Assembly: GCA_018384375.1 (NCBI GenBank)
Contig: JAHAYJ010000032.1
Coordinates: 62,001-126,000, forward strand
Length of the DNA stretch: 64,000 nt
From: Lachnospiraceae bacterium
GTDB taxonomy: Bacteria; Bacillota; Clostridia; Lachnospirales; Lachnospiraceae
Direction: 5' to 3'
Both the position numbers and the translations under genes were made by a program. A model generated the notes under the pieces. The model did no database searches. It saw nothing but the letters and a program-made list of their open reading frames with translations, and was not told the origin of the DNA. Shown here piece by piece: positions 16,519 to 25,724 of this stretch (position 1 is its first letter; each line of letters starts with the position of its first letter).

Positions 16519-19215
16519 GTGAGTAATGGGGAAAAGGGTATACTGCTGCATGACACAGCGTCATTGCTTCAGAGCCTGATTGAAGGGAAGGAACTGGAGA
16601 AGTGGCAGAAACAATTTTGTGATGTGGCAAATGTATTTATTTGTTGCGTGGACAGTCATGGAATTCCGCTCACCGAGTTTGGCGGAAAGGAAGACGAAAT
16701 AGAGAGAATAAGAGAAGCAATCAGCAGCGAACAGCTTCAGAGCATGCTGATGCGTGTATCGGAAAGCACACTGGAGGACCAGGCAATTGAGACAACGGCT
16801 TATCCTAATCTGCGGCTGGCGGTAGTTTCAGCTAAGATTGGAGGGAAGCCTGTTATCAATTGGCTTGTTTGCGGTGTGCTTTCTGACGTAACTGAGACAG
16901 ACGAGTATGCGAACGCTCCTCTCGAAGGCTTTACCTGTGTCCTGACACAGAAACGGTTTGAGAAGACCATAGATGTTCTGCGTGATATTACGGCAACGTT
17001 GCTGAGATATAAGCTTTCCAAGGAAAGTGCTGAAGCGGAGAGCAGAAGGAGCCGTTATTCCGAGCAGGAGATGGGAGAAAATCTGAAGCGCTCAGAGGCC
17101 CTTACAGAGGTAGTTCAGCTTCTGGAAAATGAGGAAGCGGTGGAAACGGTGATGCAAAAGCTTCTGGAGATCGTAGGAAATTTCCTGTCCATGAGTGTTG
17201 CAGCCGTATATCGCATGTCGAAGGATGGAGAACATCTGGAAAGCATTACCCATTGGTGCCGGGCAGGCATCCCCTGGCAGCCTCATGAGGACGGACAGCA
17301 TCCGGCCTTCTTTAAGACAGAGAAAACCCTGATCCTGTCAAAGAATTCTGTGATGAGAGCTGAGGAAAAGGAATCCATGCGAGAGCTTGGACTGAAGGCG
17401 GTAATCGTCATGCCGATCATATTGAACAATGCGCCTCCCAATATGTATGTTTACTTTGGAGAGAAGGTCAGAGACAGGATCTGGCAGCTGGAGGAAATTA
17501 AGTTTCTGAATGATTCGGTTAAGATTCTCCAGAGTATACTGACCAGAAGAATACAGAAGAATTCTCTGGCAAGCTCTTACGCCTCCCTGGAGACGATACT
17601 TGACAATGTGGGAAGTGCGGTGTTTGTCAGGAATTTATCAACGGGAGCACCGCTGTTTGTGAATAGAAGTATGCGCCATACCTTTGAAAAGGAGCTTAAG
17701 GATGGAAGCATGAATGCACTCCTTGATCAAGGGGTCGGGGCAGAGAGCGGTGTCAGTGAGATCTTTCATGCAGACAGGGAACGCTGGTATGATCTGTACT
17801 ATACCAGAATCAAATGGGTAGATGGAAGCCCGGTACTTTTGTGCGCACTCTATGATATAACGGAAAAGAAGGTTTATCAGCGAAAGATCGAACAGCAGGC
17901 ATATACGGACTTTCTTACGGGGCTCTATAATCGTATGTGCTGTGAAAGAGATCTGGCAAAGTATGTGGATGAGGCAAGAAGAACCTTCAAAAGAGGCGCA
18001 TTGCTTTATCTGGATCTGGACGATTTCAAGCATATCAATGACGGACTGGGACATCAATATGGAGATGTGCTTTTAAAAGCAATTTCCCACAGCCTGCAGA
18101 GAATAGAAGGCATTGAGAATACCTGTTATCGTATGGGTGGAGATGAGTTTGTCATTATTATTCCGCCTTCAGGCTATAAGAAGTTTGAGAAGATCATTTC
18201 TGATATTAAAGAAATTTTCATGAAACCCTGGTTTCTGAAGGATGCGGATTACTATTGTACAATGAGTATGGGTATCGTGGAATATCCCAGCGAGGGAGAG
18301 GTTGTACATGAACTGATCAAAAAGGCAGATATTGCCATGTACGAAGCCAAGAAAAGCGGAAAAAACCGGGTGGCACAGTACTCAAATAATATGGATTCCA
18401 AATCGGGTAAGAGGCTCGATATGGAAAAGAACATGAGGGATGCAGCAACAAAGGGCTGTCGGGAATTTGAGGTTTATTATCAGCCCATTATTGATATTAC
18501 CAAGGAAGAACTTCCTTGTACAGGTGCAGAGGCACTGGTAAGGTGGAACAGTACGGAAATGGGATTTATACCACCTTCAGAGTTTATACCGTTGGCGGAA
18601 TATCTGGGACTGATCAACCCCATTGGCGATTATGTCCTTCGCGAAGCATGCGTGCACTGTAAAAAGTGGAATGAAAATGGGTATCCTGATTATAAGGTCA
18701 ATGTGAATCTTTCAGTTGTGCAGCTTTTGCAGGCAGATATTGTAGAAACAATTGAACGCATCGTTAAGGAAACGGGCATTACGCCTCACAATCTTACACT
18801 TGAGGTAACAGAAAGCCTTGCCATCAACGATATGGAGCGCATGAAGGAGATTCTGGCCAGCATTCGGAAGCTGGGGGTCAGAATCGCTCTGGACGACTTT
18901 GGAACAGGCTATTCTTCCTTGAATCATATCAGGGAAATTCCTTTGGATGTTATCAAGGTGGATCAAAGCTTTATCAAGGATCTGGAGAGAGATGCCTATG
19001 CAAAATCATTTATCAGAATGGTAGGAGAACTGGCAGAGGCAATCGGCGTAAATTTGTGTGTGGAAGGCGTGGAAACCAGAAATCAATATGAGATTTTGTC
19101 AGGTATGTGTGACTGTCTGGTTCAGGGCTACTTTTTTGACAGACCAATGACCAGAAAGGACTTTGAGGATAAGTATTTGCCGGATCTTCCCAGGGAAATG
19201 AAGGACGCAATGTAA
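16519..19215 (+). CDS. PocR-GAF-PAS-GGDEF-EAL cyclic-di-GMP enzyme
   Basis: An 898-residue cytoplasmic protein without membrane helices. Start GTG 16519, with AAGGAG about 10 bases upstream. Domains in order: PocR-like ligand sensor (GKELEKWQKQFCDVANVF, about 20-160), coiled coil, GAF (about 200-340), PAS (about 350-450), GGDEF (MGGDEF, GG at 540-541) and EAL (EAL at 671-673). The GGDEF motif is intact, but no RxxD inhibitory site is visible before it. The EAL domain keeps EALVRW, NVNLS, EVTES, DDFGTGYSSL and the terminal VEGVET, so phosphodiesterase activity is expected. It may be bifunctional, with the N-terminal sensors choosing direction. The stop codon sits in a 12-bp hairpin. A DHH phosphoesterase follows at 49 bases. 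Confidence 0.93.
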   Translation: MSNGEKGILLHDTASLLQSLIEGKELEKWQKQFCDVANVFICCVDSHGIPLTEFGGKEDEIERIREAISSEQLQSMLMRVSESTLEDQAIETTAYPNLRLAVVSAKIGGKPVINWLVCGVLSDVTETDEYANAPLEGFTCVLTQKRFEKTIDVLRDITATLLRYKLSKESAEAESRRSRYSEQEMGENLKRSEALTEVVQLLENEEAVETVMQKLLEIVGNFLSMSVAAVYRMSKDGEHLESITHWCRAGIPWQPHEDGQHPAFFKTEKTLILSKNSVMRAEEKESMRELGLKAVIVMPIILNNAPPNMYVYFGEKVRDRIWQLEEIKFLNDSVKILQSILTRRIQKNSLASSYASLETILDNVGSAVFVRNLSTGAPLFVNRSMRHTFEKELKDGSMNALLDQGVGAESGVSEIFHADRERWYDLYYTRIKWVDGSPVLLCALYDITEKKVYQRKIEQQAYTDFLTGLYNRMCCERDLAKYVDEARRTFKRGALLYLDLDDFKHINDGLGHQYGDVLLKAISHSLQRIEGIENTCYRMGGDEFVIIIPPSGYKKFEKIISDIKEIFMKPWFLKDADYYCTMSMGIVEYPSEGEVVHELIKKADIAMYEAKKSGKNRVAQYSNNMDSKSGKRLDMEKNMRDAATKGCREFEVYYQPIIDITKEELPCTGAEALVRWNSTEMGFIPPSEFIPLAEYLGLINPIGDYVLREACVHCKKWNENGYPDYKVNVNLSVVQLLQADIVETIERIVKETGITPHNLTLEVTESLAINDMERMKEILASIRKLGVRIALDDFGTGYSSLNHIREIPLDVIKVDQSFIKDLERDAYAKSFIRMVGELAEAIGVNLCVEGVETRNQYEILSGMCDCLVQGYFFDRPMTRKDFEDKYLPDLPREMKDAM

Positions 19216-19239
19216 CTGTGGGGTAAAACAGTTACATTG
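19208..19239 (+). terminator. Stem-loop spanning the stop codon of the GGDEF-EAL gene
   Basis: CAATGTAACTGT (19208-19219) pairs perfectly with ACAGTTACATTG (19228-19239); the loop is 8 nt and the TAA stop lies in the left stem. No U-tract follows. It is a 3-prime-end or processing element, not a classical terminator. Confidence 0.55.
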
Positions 19240-19264
19240 TAATATATAATGCAGGCGGTTTTTT

Positions 19265-20233
19265 ATGAAATTAGCAGAGCTGGAAAAGTACAATCCAATA
19301 ACGATCCAATGCCATGATAATCCTGATGCCGATGCACTGGCATCAGGATTTGGGCTTTATTCGTATTTTAAGAAAAAGGGAAAAGAGGTGCGTCTGATCT
19401 ATCTGGGAAGAAACCAGATACAGAAGACAAATTTGACCATGATGGTCAAAGAGTTTCAGATTCCGATCGAATACCTGACAGACAGGGAAACGAAGATCAA
19501 AGGACTTCTGATTACGGTAGACTGTCAGTACGGATCAGGAAATGTTACCTGCCTTTATGCAGATGAGGTTGCTGTGATTGATCATCATCATGGTGGGAGT
19601 GAACTGCCTTTAAGTGAAATCCGCAGTAAGCTGGGAAGCTGTTCCACGCTGGTATGGGATATGATGCGAAATGAGGGATTTTGCTTTGAGGAAGAGATGA
19701 ACCTCAGCACAGCACTCTATTACGGGCTTTTTTCGGATACCAGCCAGTTTTCTGAAATATATCATCCGTTGGATATGGAAATGAGGGATCACCTGATCGT
19801 TGACAAGAAGCTGATCAGCCAGTTTAAAAATTCCAATTTGTCACTGGAGGAAGTGGAAATAGCCGGACTGGCACTTCTGGGAAAAATCTATAATCCGACC
19901 TACCGTTATGCGATTGTCAGGACAAGACCCTGTGACCCGAATATTCTTGGACTGATCAGTGATTTCCTGCTTCAGGTTGATAAAGTTGACAGCTGTGTCG
20001 TTTATCATGTAATGGAAGACGGAATCAAATTTTCAGTCAGAAGCTGTGTGAAAAAGGTTCGTGCAGATGAACTGGCAGCTTATCTGGGAGGAGAGATCGG
20101 ATCAGGGGGAGGTCACAGCGAAAAAGCCGGAGGGTTTATACCGATAGAGCAATACAGAGAAAAGCATACACATATTTCCACAGAAGATTATTTTACTGAT
20201 AAGATGAACCGCTTTTTTGAGAAGGTGCTTTGA
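19265..20233 (+). CDS. DHH/DHHA1-family phosphoesterase
   Basis: A 322-residue protein with HDNPDAD at residues 17-23 (motif I), VDCQYGSGN, the DHHHGG motif near residue 107 and the C-terminal DHHA1 motif GSGGGHSEKAGG. These are the metal and substrate sites of the NrnA/RecJ superfamily. The closest role is a nano-RNase or pAp phosphatase, though sequence alone does not separate these from cyclic-dinucleotide hydrolases lacking a sensor domain. It lies 49 bases downstream of the GGDEF-EAL gene. As EAL enzymes make pGpG and NrnA-type enzymes can degrade it, the two may act in sequence. Start after GCAGGCGGTTTTTT. Confidence 0.85.
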   Translation: MKLAELEKYNPITIQCHDNPDADALASGFGLYSYFKKKGKEVRLIYLGRNQIQKTNLTMMVKEFQIPIEYLTDRETKIKGLLITVDCQYGSGNVTCLYADEVAVIDHHHGGSELPLSEIRSKLGSCSTLVWDMMRNEGFCFEEEMNLSTALYYGLFSDTSQFSEIYHPLDMEMRDHLIVDKKLISQFKNSNLSLEEVEIAGLALLGKIYNPTYRYAIVRTRPCDPNILGLISDFLLQVDKVDSCVVYHVMEDGIKFSVRSCVKKVRADELAAYLGGEIGSGGGHSEKAGGFIPIEQYREKHTHISTEDYFTDKMNRFFEKVL

Positions 20234-20242
20234 AAATTACAC

Positions 20243-20271
20243 TTTATAAATTATATTTGGTGTGCTATGAT
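20243..20271 (+). promoter_or_regulatory. Promoter of glnS
   Basis: TTTATA (20243-20248), 17-bp spacer ending TGC, TATGAT (20266-20271), an extended -10. The 5-prime leader (about 75 nt) carries a decoy AGGAGG and a CTGCC/GGCAG stem before the true start. Confidence 0.55.
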
Positions 20272-20351
20272 TACTATTAATATGGTGCTATTAGAATGAC
20301 AGCAGGAGGTAAAATCCGCTGCCCATTATTGGGTGGCAGACAGGTGAGACA

Positions 20352-22031
20352 ATGAGTGAGAGGGAAGAAAAAGAAGTTGTTTCCAGAAATTTCATTGAGC
20401 AGATCATAGATAAGGATCTTGCGGAGGGTGTTTATGATACCGTGCATACCCGTTTTCCACCGGAACCCAACGGATATCTTCACATCGGACATGCCAAGAG
20501 TATTCTTCTAAACTATGGAATTGCGCAGGAATATGGCGGCAAGTTCAATATGCGTTTCGACGATACGAATCCCACCAAAGAAAAGACAGAGTTTGTTGAG
20601 TCGATTCTTGCAGATATTAAGTGGCTGGGTGCGGACTGGGAAGACAGGCTGTTTTTCGCTTCCGATTACTTTGAGCAGATGTATGAGGGAGCTGTGAAGC
20701 TGATCAAAAAGGGAAAAGCATACGTTTCCGATTTGACGGCGGAAGAAATGAGAGAATATCGCGGTACCCTCACCGAACCGGGGAAAAATGATCCTAACAG
20801 AGACAGAAGCGTAGAAGAGAATCTGGATTTGTTTGAGAGAATGAGAAACGGTGAATTCGCAGATGGCGAGAAAACACTTCGCGCCAAGATCGATATGGCT
20901 TCACCGAATATAAATATGCGTGACCCGATCATCTATCGTGTGGCACATATGACACACCATAATACCGGTGATAAATGGTGCATCTATCCTATGTATGATT
21001 TTGCACATCCGATTGAGGATGCCATTGAGGGAATCACGCATTCGCTGTGTACTTTGGAGTTCGAGGATCACAGACCTTTGTATGATTGGGTGGTACGGGA
21101 GTTGGAATATCCGCATCCTCCCAAGCAGATCGAATTTGCAAAGATGTACCTGACCAATGTGGTGACCGGAAAACGCTATATTAAGAAGCTGGTGGAGGAT
21201 GGAATTGTAGACGGCTGGGATGATCCCAGACTGGTTTCCATTGCCGCCTTAAGAAGAAGAGGATTTACTCCGGAATCAATTAAGATGTTCGTAGATCTGT
21301 GCGGCATTTCCAAGAGCAATTCCTCGGCAGACTATGCAATGCTGGAATACTGTATCAGAGAGGATCTGAAGCTGAAGCGTCCCCGTATGATGGCTGTGCT
21401 GGATCCTGTAAAGCTGATTATCGATAATTACCCGGAAGGGCAGACCGAGCTTTTGGAGGTTGCCAATAACCTTGAGAACGAACAGATGGGATCAAGGCAG
21501 GTTCCTTTTGGCAGAGAACTGTATATTGACAGAGAGGATTTCATGGAGGAACCACCGAAGAAATATTTCCGTTTGTTCCCGGGAAATGAGGTCCGCCTGA
21601 TGAATGCATACTTTGTCACCTGTACCGGCTGTGTGAAGGATGAAAGCGGAAAGGTCATTGAGGTTCACTGTACTTACGATCCGGAAACCAAGTGCGGCAG
21701 CGGATTTACCGGACGGAAGGTGAAGGGAACCATTCACTGGGTTCCTGCAAAGGAAGCGATCCGGGCAGAGGTGAGGCTGTACGAAAATATTATCGATGAG
21801 GAGAAGGGTGTGTACAACGAGGACGGAAGCCTGAACCTGAACCCTAATTCGCTTACGGTATTGAAGGAATGCTATCTGGAGCCTGCACTTAAGGGAGCAA
21901 AGGCCTATGACAGCTTCCAGTTTGTACGTCAGGGATATTTCTGTGTTGATGCAAAGGACTCCAAGGAGGATGCTCCTGTATTTAACAGGATCGTCTCACT
22001 GAAAAGTTCGTATGTGTTGCCAAAAGCTTAG
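20352..22031 (+). CDS. glnS: Glutaminyl-tRNA synthetase
   Basis: A 559-residue class I synthetase that charges tRNA-Gln directly. HIGH motif at 44-47 ([12 protein letters not shown]), FDDTNP, and the amino-acid pocket region [16 protein letters not shown]. The segment that holds the KMSKS analogue in E. coli (VMSKRKL before GWDDPR) reads [11 protein letters not shown] here, a divergent form that I believe is shared by clostridial GlnRS. The C-terminal beta-barrels that read the anticodon are complete. The enzyme suggests that Gln-tRNA is not made only by the GatCAB route. A DUF2225 gene follows after 12 bases. Confidence 0.95.
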   Translation: MSEREEKEVVSRNFIEQIIDKDLAEGVYDTVHTRFPPEPNGYLHIGHAKSILLNYGIAQEYGGKFNMRFDDTNPTKEKTEFVESILADIKWLGADWEDRLFFASDYFEQMYEGAVKLIKKGKAYVSDLTAEEMREYRGTLTEPGKNDPNRDRSVEENLDLFERMRNGEFADGEKTLRAKIDMASPNINMRDPIIYRVAHMTHHNTGDKWCIYPMYDFAHPIEDAIEGITHSLCTLEFEDHRPLYDWVVRELEYPHPPKQIEFAKMYLTNVVTGKRYIKKLVEDGIVDGWDDPRLVSIAALRRRGFTPESIKMFVDLCGISKSNSSADYAMLEYCIREDLKLKRPRMMAVLDPVKLIIDNYPEGQTELLEVANNLENEQMGSRQVPFGRELYIDREDFMEEPPKKYFRLFPGNEVRLMNAYFVTCTGCVKDESGKVIEVHCTYDPETKCGSGFTGRKVKGTIHWVPAKEAIRAEVRLYENIIDEEKGVYNEDGSLNLNPNSLTVLKECYLEPALKGAKAYDSFQFVRQGYFCVDAKDSKEDAPVFNRIVSLKSSYVLPKA

Positions 22032-22043
22032 GAGGAACAAAGG

Positions 22044-22880
22044 ATGGCTGGATTATTAGATGGACTTGGATTGAAGAATTTAGAGGGAATGGAACTGTTT
22101 GAGGAAAAGAAAAAGGAGGAAGCACCGGAAAAGGCAAAGGCACCGGTGATTCAGGAAACTGACTACCTTTTTGATAAATCCTACGAGTGTCCGGTCTGCT
22201 ATGAAAAAATTAAAGCACGTACTGTGAAGGCCGGCAAGGCAAGACTGATCAAGTCGGATATGGATCTTCGTCCGGTATATGAGCATATTGAACCCCTTAA
22301 GTATGATGTGATTCTTTGTCCACATTGCGGATATACAGCGCTCAGCAGATATTTCGGTGGGCTGACTGCATCCCAGATCAAGGATATCAAGGAGAATATT
22401 TCCAAGTCCTTTCGTGCGACAGAAGAACCAAAGGATGCCTTCAGTTATGATTATGCAATCTATCTTTACAAGATGAGCCTTGCAAATGCACTTGTTAAGC
22501 ATGCGAAGGCCAGTGAAAAGGCTTATATCTGTCTAAAGGCAGGATGGCTTTGCAGAAGCTATGCGGAAAACCTTGATAAGGGAACGGCTGACTATGAAAA
22601 GAAGTTTAAGGAACTGAAGCAGCAGGAGAAAGAATTCCATAAGAATGCTTTGGAAGGCTTCCTTACAGCCCGGGAAAAGGAAAATTATCCCATGTGCGGT
22701 ATGGATGAAGCAACAGTAGAGTATCTGGTCGCTGTGCTTGCAATGGAATTTGACCAGCTTGATGTTTCGGCCAGAATCATTTCCAATCTTATAGTATCTC
22801 CGTCTGCGAACAGCCGCATGAAAGATAAAGCAAGGGATATAAAGGAACTGCTGGTTGCAAAGATGAAAGAAAAGAAGTAG
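22044..22880 (+). CDS. DUF2225 family protein
   Basis: A 278-residue soluble protein. It has two CxxC pairs: ECPVCYEKIKART and ILCPHCGYTALSRYFGG, likely one zinc site, followed by a helical tetratricopeptide-like region (LYKMSLANALVKHAKASEKA). This is the DUF2225 layout, widespread in Firmicutes and of unknown function. Start follows GGAGGAACAAAGG. It lies between glnS (12 bases) and a MocR-type regulator (1 base), so the three are probably one transcript. Confidence 0.85.
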   Translation: MAGLLDGLGLKNLEGMELFEEKKKEEAPEKAKAPVIQETDYLFDKSYECPVCYEKIKARTVKAGKARLIKSDMDLRPVYEHIEPLKYDVILCPHCGYTALSRYFGGLTASQIKDIKENISKSFRATEEPKDAFSYDYAIYLYKMSLANALVKHAKASEKAYICLKAGWLCRSYAENLDKGTADYEKKFKELKQQEKEFHKNALEGFLTAREKENYPMCGMDEATVEYLVAVLAMEFDQLDVSARIISNLIVSPSANSRMKDKARDIKELLVAKMKEKK

Positions 22881-22881
22881 T

Positions 22882-24342
22882 ATGATTGATTTGGCGATTC
22901 AGCTGACAGACGATGGTGAGAAATGTCTGTATCAGCAAATTTATGAACATATCAGAGATGAAATCAGAACAGGGAAGCTTCTCGCCGGTGAGAAGCTTCC
23001 CTCAACTCGTTCTCTGGCAGATTACCTTCAGGTGGCGCGAAGCACAGTCGATTTCGCTTACGGACAGCTTGTGGCAGAGGGCTATGTGGAAGCAAGACCC
23101 TGCCGTGGCTACTTTGTCTGCCGTGTTGAGGAATTATTGAACTTATCTGCCGGATCTGACAAAGCGCAGCTTAAGGGAGAGGAGAAGGAATGCCGGAGGA
23201 ACAGCAGGGAAGAGCAGGTTGGCGAAGAGCGACAGGAAATTCTCTATGATTTTTCACCACACGCCGTAAGTCTTAAGGATTTTCCCTTTGCAACCTGGAA
23301 AAAGATCACAAAGAACATCCTGGTGGATGCGAACAGTGAAATGTTTGCGCTGGGAGATGCCCAGGGGGATTTGCAGCTTCGGGAGACCATTGGACGATAT
23401 CTTCATACCTCAAGAGGCGTCAACTGTAAACCGGAACAGATCATTATCGGTGCCGGAACGGATTATCTGTTTTTGATATTGGAGAAAATTTTAGGAAGGC
23501 ATGTGCCGATTGCCATGGAGGAGCCCACCTATAAGCGTGCGTACAGGATCTTTCAGTCATTTGCTTATGAAATTGAGGCGGTTCCCATGGATAGAAGCGG
23601 TATGGATGTGGAAAAGCTGAAACAAACCAGGGCGAGAGTGGCTTATGTGATGCCCTCTCATCAGTATCCCACCGGTGTGGTGATGCCCATCGGAAGACGG
23701 ATGGAACTCCTGAAGTGGGCAAAGGAAGAGGAGGACAGGTATCTGATCGAGGACGATTATGACAGTGAATTCCGGTATCGTGGAAAGCCGATTCCCTCCT
23801 TACAGGCATCCGACCGGGCGGGAAGAGTGATTTATATGGGAACCTTTTCCAAATCCATTGCGCCTGCGATTCGTGTGGGTTATATGGTACTTCCGGAAAG
23901 CCTACTTACGAGATATCGGGAAAACTGCGGATGCTATGCTTCTACAGTCTCCCGTATTGACCAGCGGATCTTAAATGAATTCATCCGTGATGGTTATTTT
24001 GAACGATATCTGAATAAAATGAGAAAAATTTACAGAGAGAGACATGATTTCCTTTTAAAACTCCTGGACCCTATCGCAAAAAGCTTTGAGATCACAGGGG
24101 AAAATGCAGGTCTGCATCTTTTGCTTTCCAGTAAAGAAGGAATTACAGAAGAAGAGCTTCTCCTGGCTGCCAAAAAGGAGGGCATCAGGCTGTATGGAAT
24201 ATCCGATGCCTGTATGGAGGGGAGAAGCACCCCGGAAAAGCCTTTTCATAACACTGTCCTTTTGGGGTATGGTGCGATGGAAAAGCAGGAGCTGGAAAAG
24301 GGGATACAAGCATTAAAAAAAGCCTGGAGCAATTACCTGTAA
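22882..24342 (+). CDS. MocR-family GntR/aminotransferase transcription regulator
   Basis: A 486-residue protein. Residues 1-75 form a GntR winged helix (LYQQIYEHIRDEIRTGKL, AGEKLPSTRSLADYL, STVDFAYGQLVAEG). A charged linker leads to a class I aminotransferase-like domain with GAGTDYLFLIL, PSHQYPTGVVMP, EDDYDSEFRY and the PLP lysine in TFSKSIAPAIRVGYMV. Such MocR/PdxR proteins sense PLP or an amino-acid aldimine and control vitamin B6 or amino acid genes; the target here is unknown. Only one base separates it from the DUF2225 gene. A 12-bp perfect inverted repeat lies in the winged-helix coding region (22972-23001). Confidence 0.9.
   Translation: MIDLAIQLTDDGEKCLYQQIYEHIRDEIRTGKLLAGEKLPSTRSLADYLQVARSTVDFAYGQLVAEGYVEARPCRGYFVCRVEELLNLSAGSDKAQLKGEEKECRRNSREEQVGEERQEILYDFSPHAVSLKDFPFATWKKITKNILVDANSEMFALGDAQGDLQLRETIGRYLHTSRGVNCKPEQIIIGAGTDYLFLILEKILGRHVPIAMEEPTYKRAYRIFQSFAYEIEAVPMDRSGMDVEKLKQTRARVAYVMPSHQYPTGVVMPIGRRMELLKWAKEEEDRYLIEDDYDSEFRYRGKPIPSLQASDRAGRVIYMGTFSKSIAPAIRVGYMVLPESLLTRYRENCGCYASTVSRIDQRILNEFIRDGYFERYLNKMRKIYRERHDFLLKLLDPIAKSFEITGENAGLHLLLSSKEGITEEELLLAAKKEGIRLYGISDACMEGRSTPEKPFHNTVLLGYGAMEKQELEKGIQALKKAWSNYL
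22972..23001 (+). repeat. Perfect 12-bp inverted repeat within the MocR gene
   Basis: GGGAAGCTTCTC (22972-22983) and GAGAAGCTTCCC (22990-23001) with a 6-nt loop, coding the conserved GKLLAGEKLPS segment about 90 bases after the start. The perfect pairing exceeds what the codons require. Confidence 0.7.
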
Positions 24343-24384
24343 GGAATGCTCCCGGCCTTTGGGTATATCGAAATTATTGTGAAG

Positions 24385-24936
24385 CTACACTTCATCATTG
24401 AAGAATTCTTCTACCTTTTCTTCTGTGGCGGAAGAAGCTTCAGAAGCGGATTCTTTCATTTGTTCGGCAGCTTCGGTGCTTGTGTCTTCGTAGGCTTGTG
24501 CAGTCTCATCGTCTGCTTCACTGCCGGCCTTGGCGGCACTGTCATCCTTCCGGTCTTCCGCATTCTTGGTTTCTTCCTTGTTGATGGCGGTTAAGTCCGT
24601 AAAATTAGCATCGGTGACAGATTGACTCTCTGCTACGGCTCTGACGGTTTCCTTCACCTGCTGTACGGAATCGGCAATGACTTCCTTGGCTTTATGAAAA
24701 GCTTCGGTAGCAATTGCTTCTGCTTTATCAAGATTTAAGGAAACATAAGAGCGCTCCTTGGAAGTGTTCAGATCTTCATCAAGATCTTCGCTGAAATCAT
24801 CAAAATCTTCATCAGGCTCTTCTGCATTCTGTGCGGAAACGGTCTGGTCTTTCTTTTGCAGATATTGATATGCCCCATAAGCGGCAGCACCTGCTACGGC
24901 GGAGAAAAATAAAAACTTACCAAACTTCTTGGACAT
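24385..24936 (-). CDS. Acidic membrane-anchored coiled-coil protein, unknown function
   Basis: A 183-residue protein. Start after GAAAGGAGTATTCCC. A short basic start and one membrane helix (about residues 7-22, GKFLFFSAVAGAAAYGAY) are followed by a very acidic segment (EEPDEDFDDFSEDLDEDL), an amphipathic helical region (KAEAIATEAFHKAKEVIADS), and a low-complexity Glu/Ala/Ser tail. The layout recalls YtxH-like stress proteins, but there is no firm family match. It is convergent with the MocR gene, 42 bases away, with an imperfect GC hairpin between them. Confidence 0.7.
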   Translation of the reverse strand: MSKKFGKFLFFSAVAGAAAYGAYQYLQKKDQTVSAQNAEEPDEDFDDFSEDLDEDLNTSKERSYVSLNLDKAEAIATEAFHKAKEVIADSVQQVKETVRAVAESQSVTDANFTDLTAINKEETKNAEDRKDDSAAKAGSEADDETAQAYEDTSTEAAEQMKESASEASSATEEKVEEFFNDEV

Positions 24937-25033
24937 GGGAATACTCCTTTCGGTTGTTCATCATATATAAACATCTTAATACTATTCTTTGAAATTGAAA
25001 AGGGAATATGTATAAAAAATCCATAAATTTTTG

Positions 25034-25062
25034 TTGAAGAGCCGTGATAAATATGGTATATT
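25034..25062 (+). promoter_or_regulatory. Promoter of the TetR-type gene
   Basis: TTGAAG (25034-25039), 17-bp spacer ending TGG, TATATT (25057-25062), about 45 bases before the start. Confidence 0.55.
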
Positions 25063-25108
25063 TAATTTCGACTCACAAAGTCAATAATGGGAAGAAACAG
25101 AGGGGAAT

Positions 25109-25711
25109 ATGAACGAAAAATTTTTTGATTTGAAGAAGGAAAAACAGGACAGAATGATTAATGCGGCACTGAAGGTATTTGCCATGAATGGTTATGGCCA
25201 TGCAAGCACCGATGAGATCGTCAGGGAGGCCGGAATCAGCAAAGGACTGCTTTTTCATTATTTTATCAGTAAATTGGGGCTGTACGCCTTTGTCTATGAT
25301 TACAGCGTCAGATATCTGCTCCTTGAGCTGACAACGGGCGTAAACAGGGAAGAGACAGATTTTTTCAAGCTGGTTGACCAGATTAAGCTGTCTCAGGTGC
25401 AGTGCATGAAAAATTACCCATATATACTCCAGTTTCTGAACAGAAGCAGGGGAGAGGATGCCACCGAGGCTCTGATGGAGACAGAGGATAAACGGGGAAT
25501 TCTGCCGGACAAATATTGTGAAATTATGGAAAAAGCGGACCTGTCCTGTTTTCGGGAGGGTGTGGACGTAGAGCGGCTGAAAAAGATCATCACCTACACG
25601 GCGGATGGATTGATGACAGAACAATTTATGGAGGAATCCTTCCAGCCGGAAATCTATTATCAGGAGATAAAATCCTATCTTGATATGCTGAAAAAGATTA
25701 CCTGTAAGTAA
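25109..25711 (+). CDS. TetR-family transcription regulator
   Basis: A 200-residue repressor-like protein. The N-terminal helix-turn-helix reads RMINAALKVFAMNGYGHAS, TDEIVREAGISKGLLFHYF, a standard TetR motif. The C-terminal ligand domain is variable and gives no clue to the effector. Thirteen bases separate it from the DUF6062-like gene, so it may regulate that gene and itself. Start after GAGGGGAAT. Confidence 0.88.
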   Translation: MNEKFFDLKKEKQDRMINAALKVFAMNGYGHASTDEIVREAGISKGLLFHYFISKLGLYAFVYDYSVRYLLLELTTGVNREETDFFKLVDQIKLSQVQCMKNYPYILQFLNRSRGEDATEALMETEDKRGILPDKYCEIMEKADLSCFREGVDVERLKKIITYTADGLMTEQFMEESFQPEIYYQEIKSYLDMLKKITCK

Positions 25712-25724
25712 GGGAGAAATTGCC

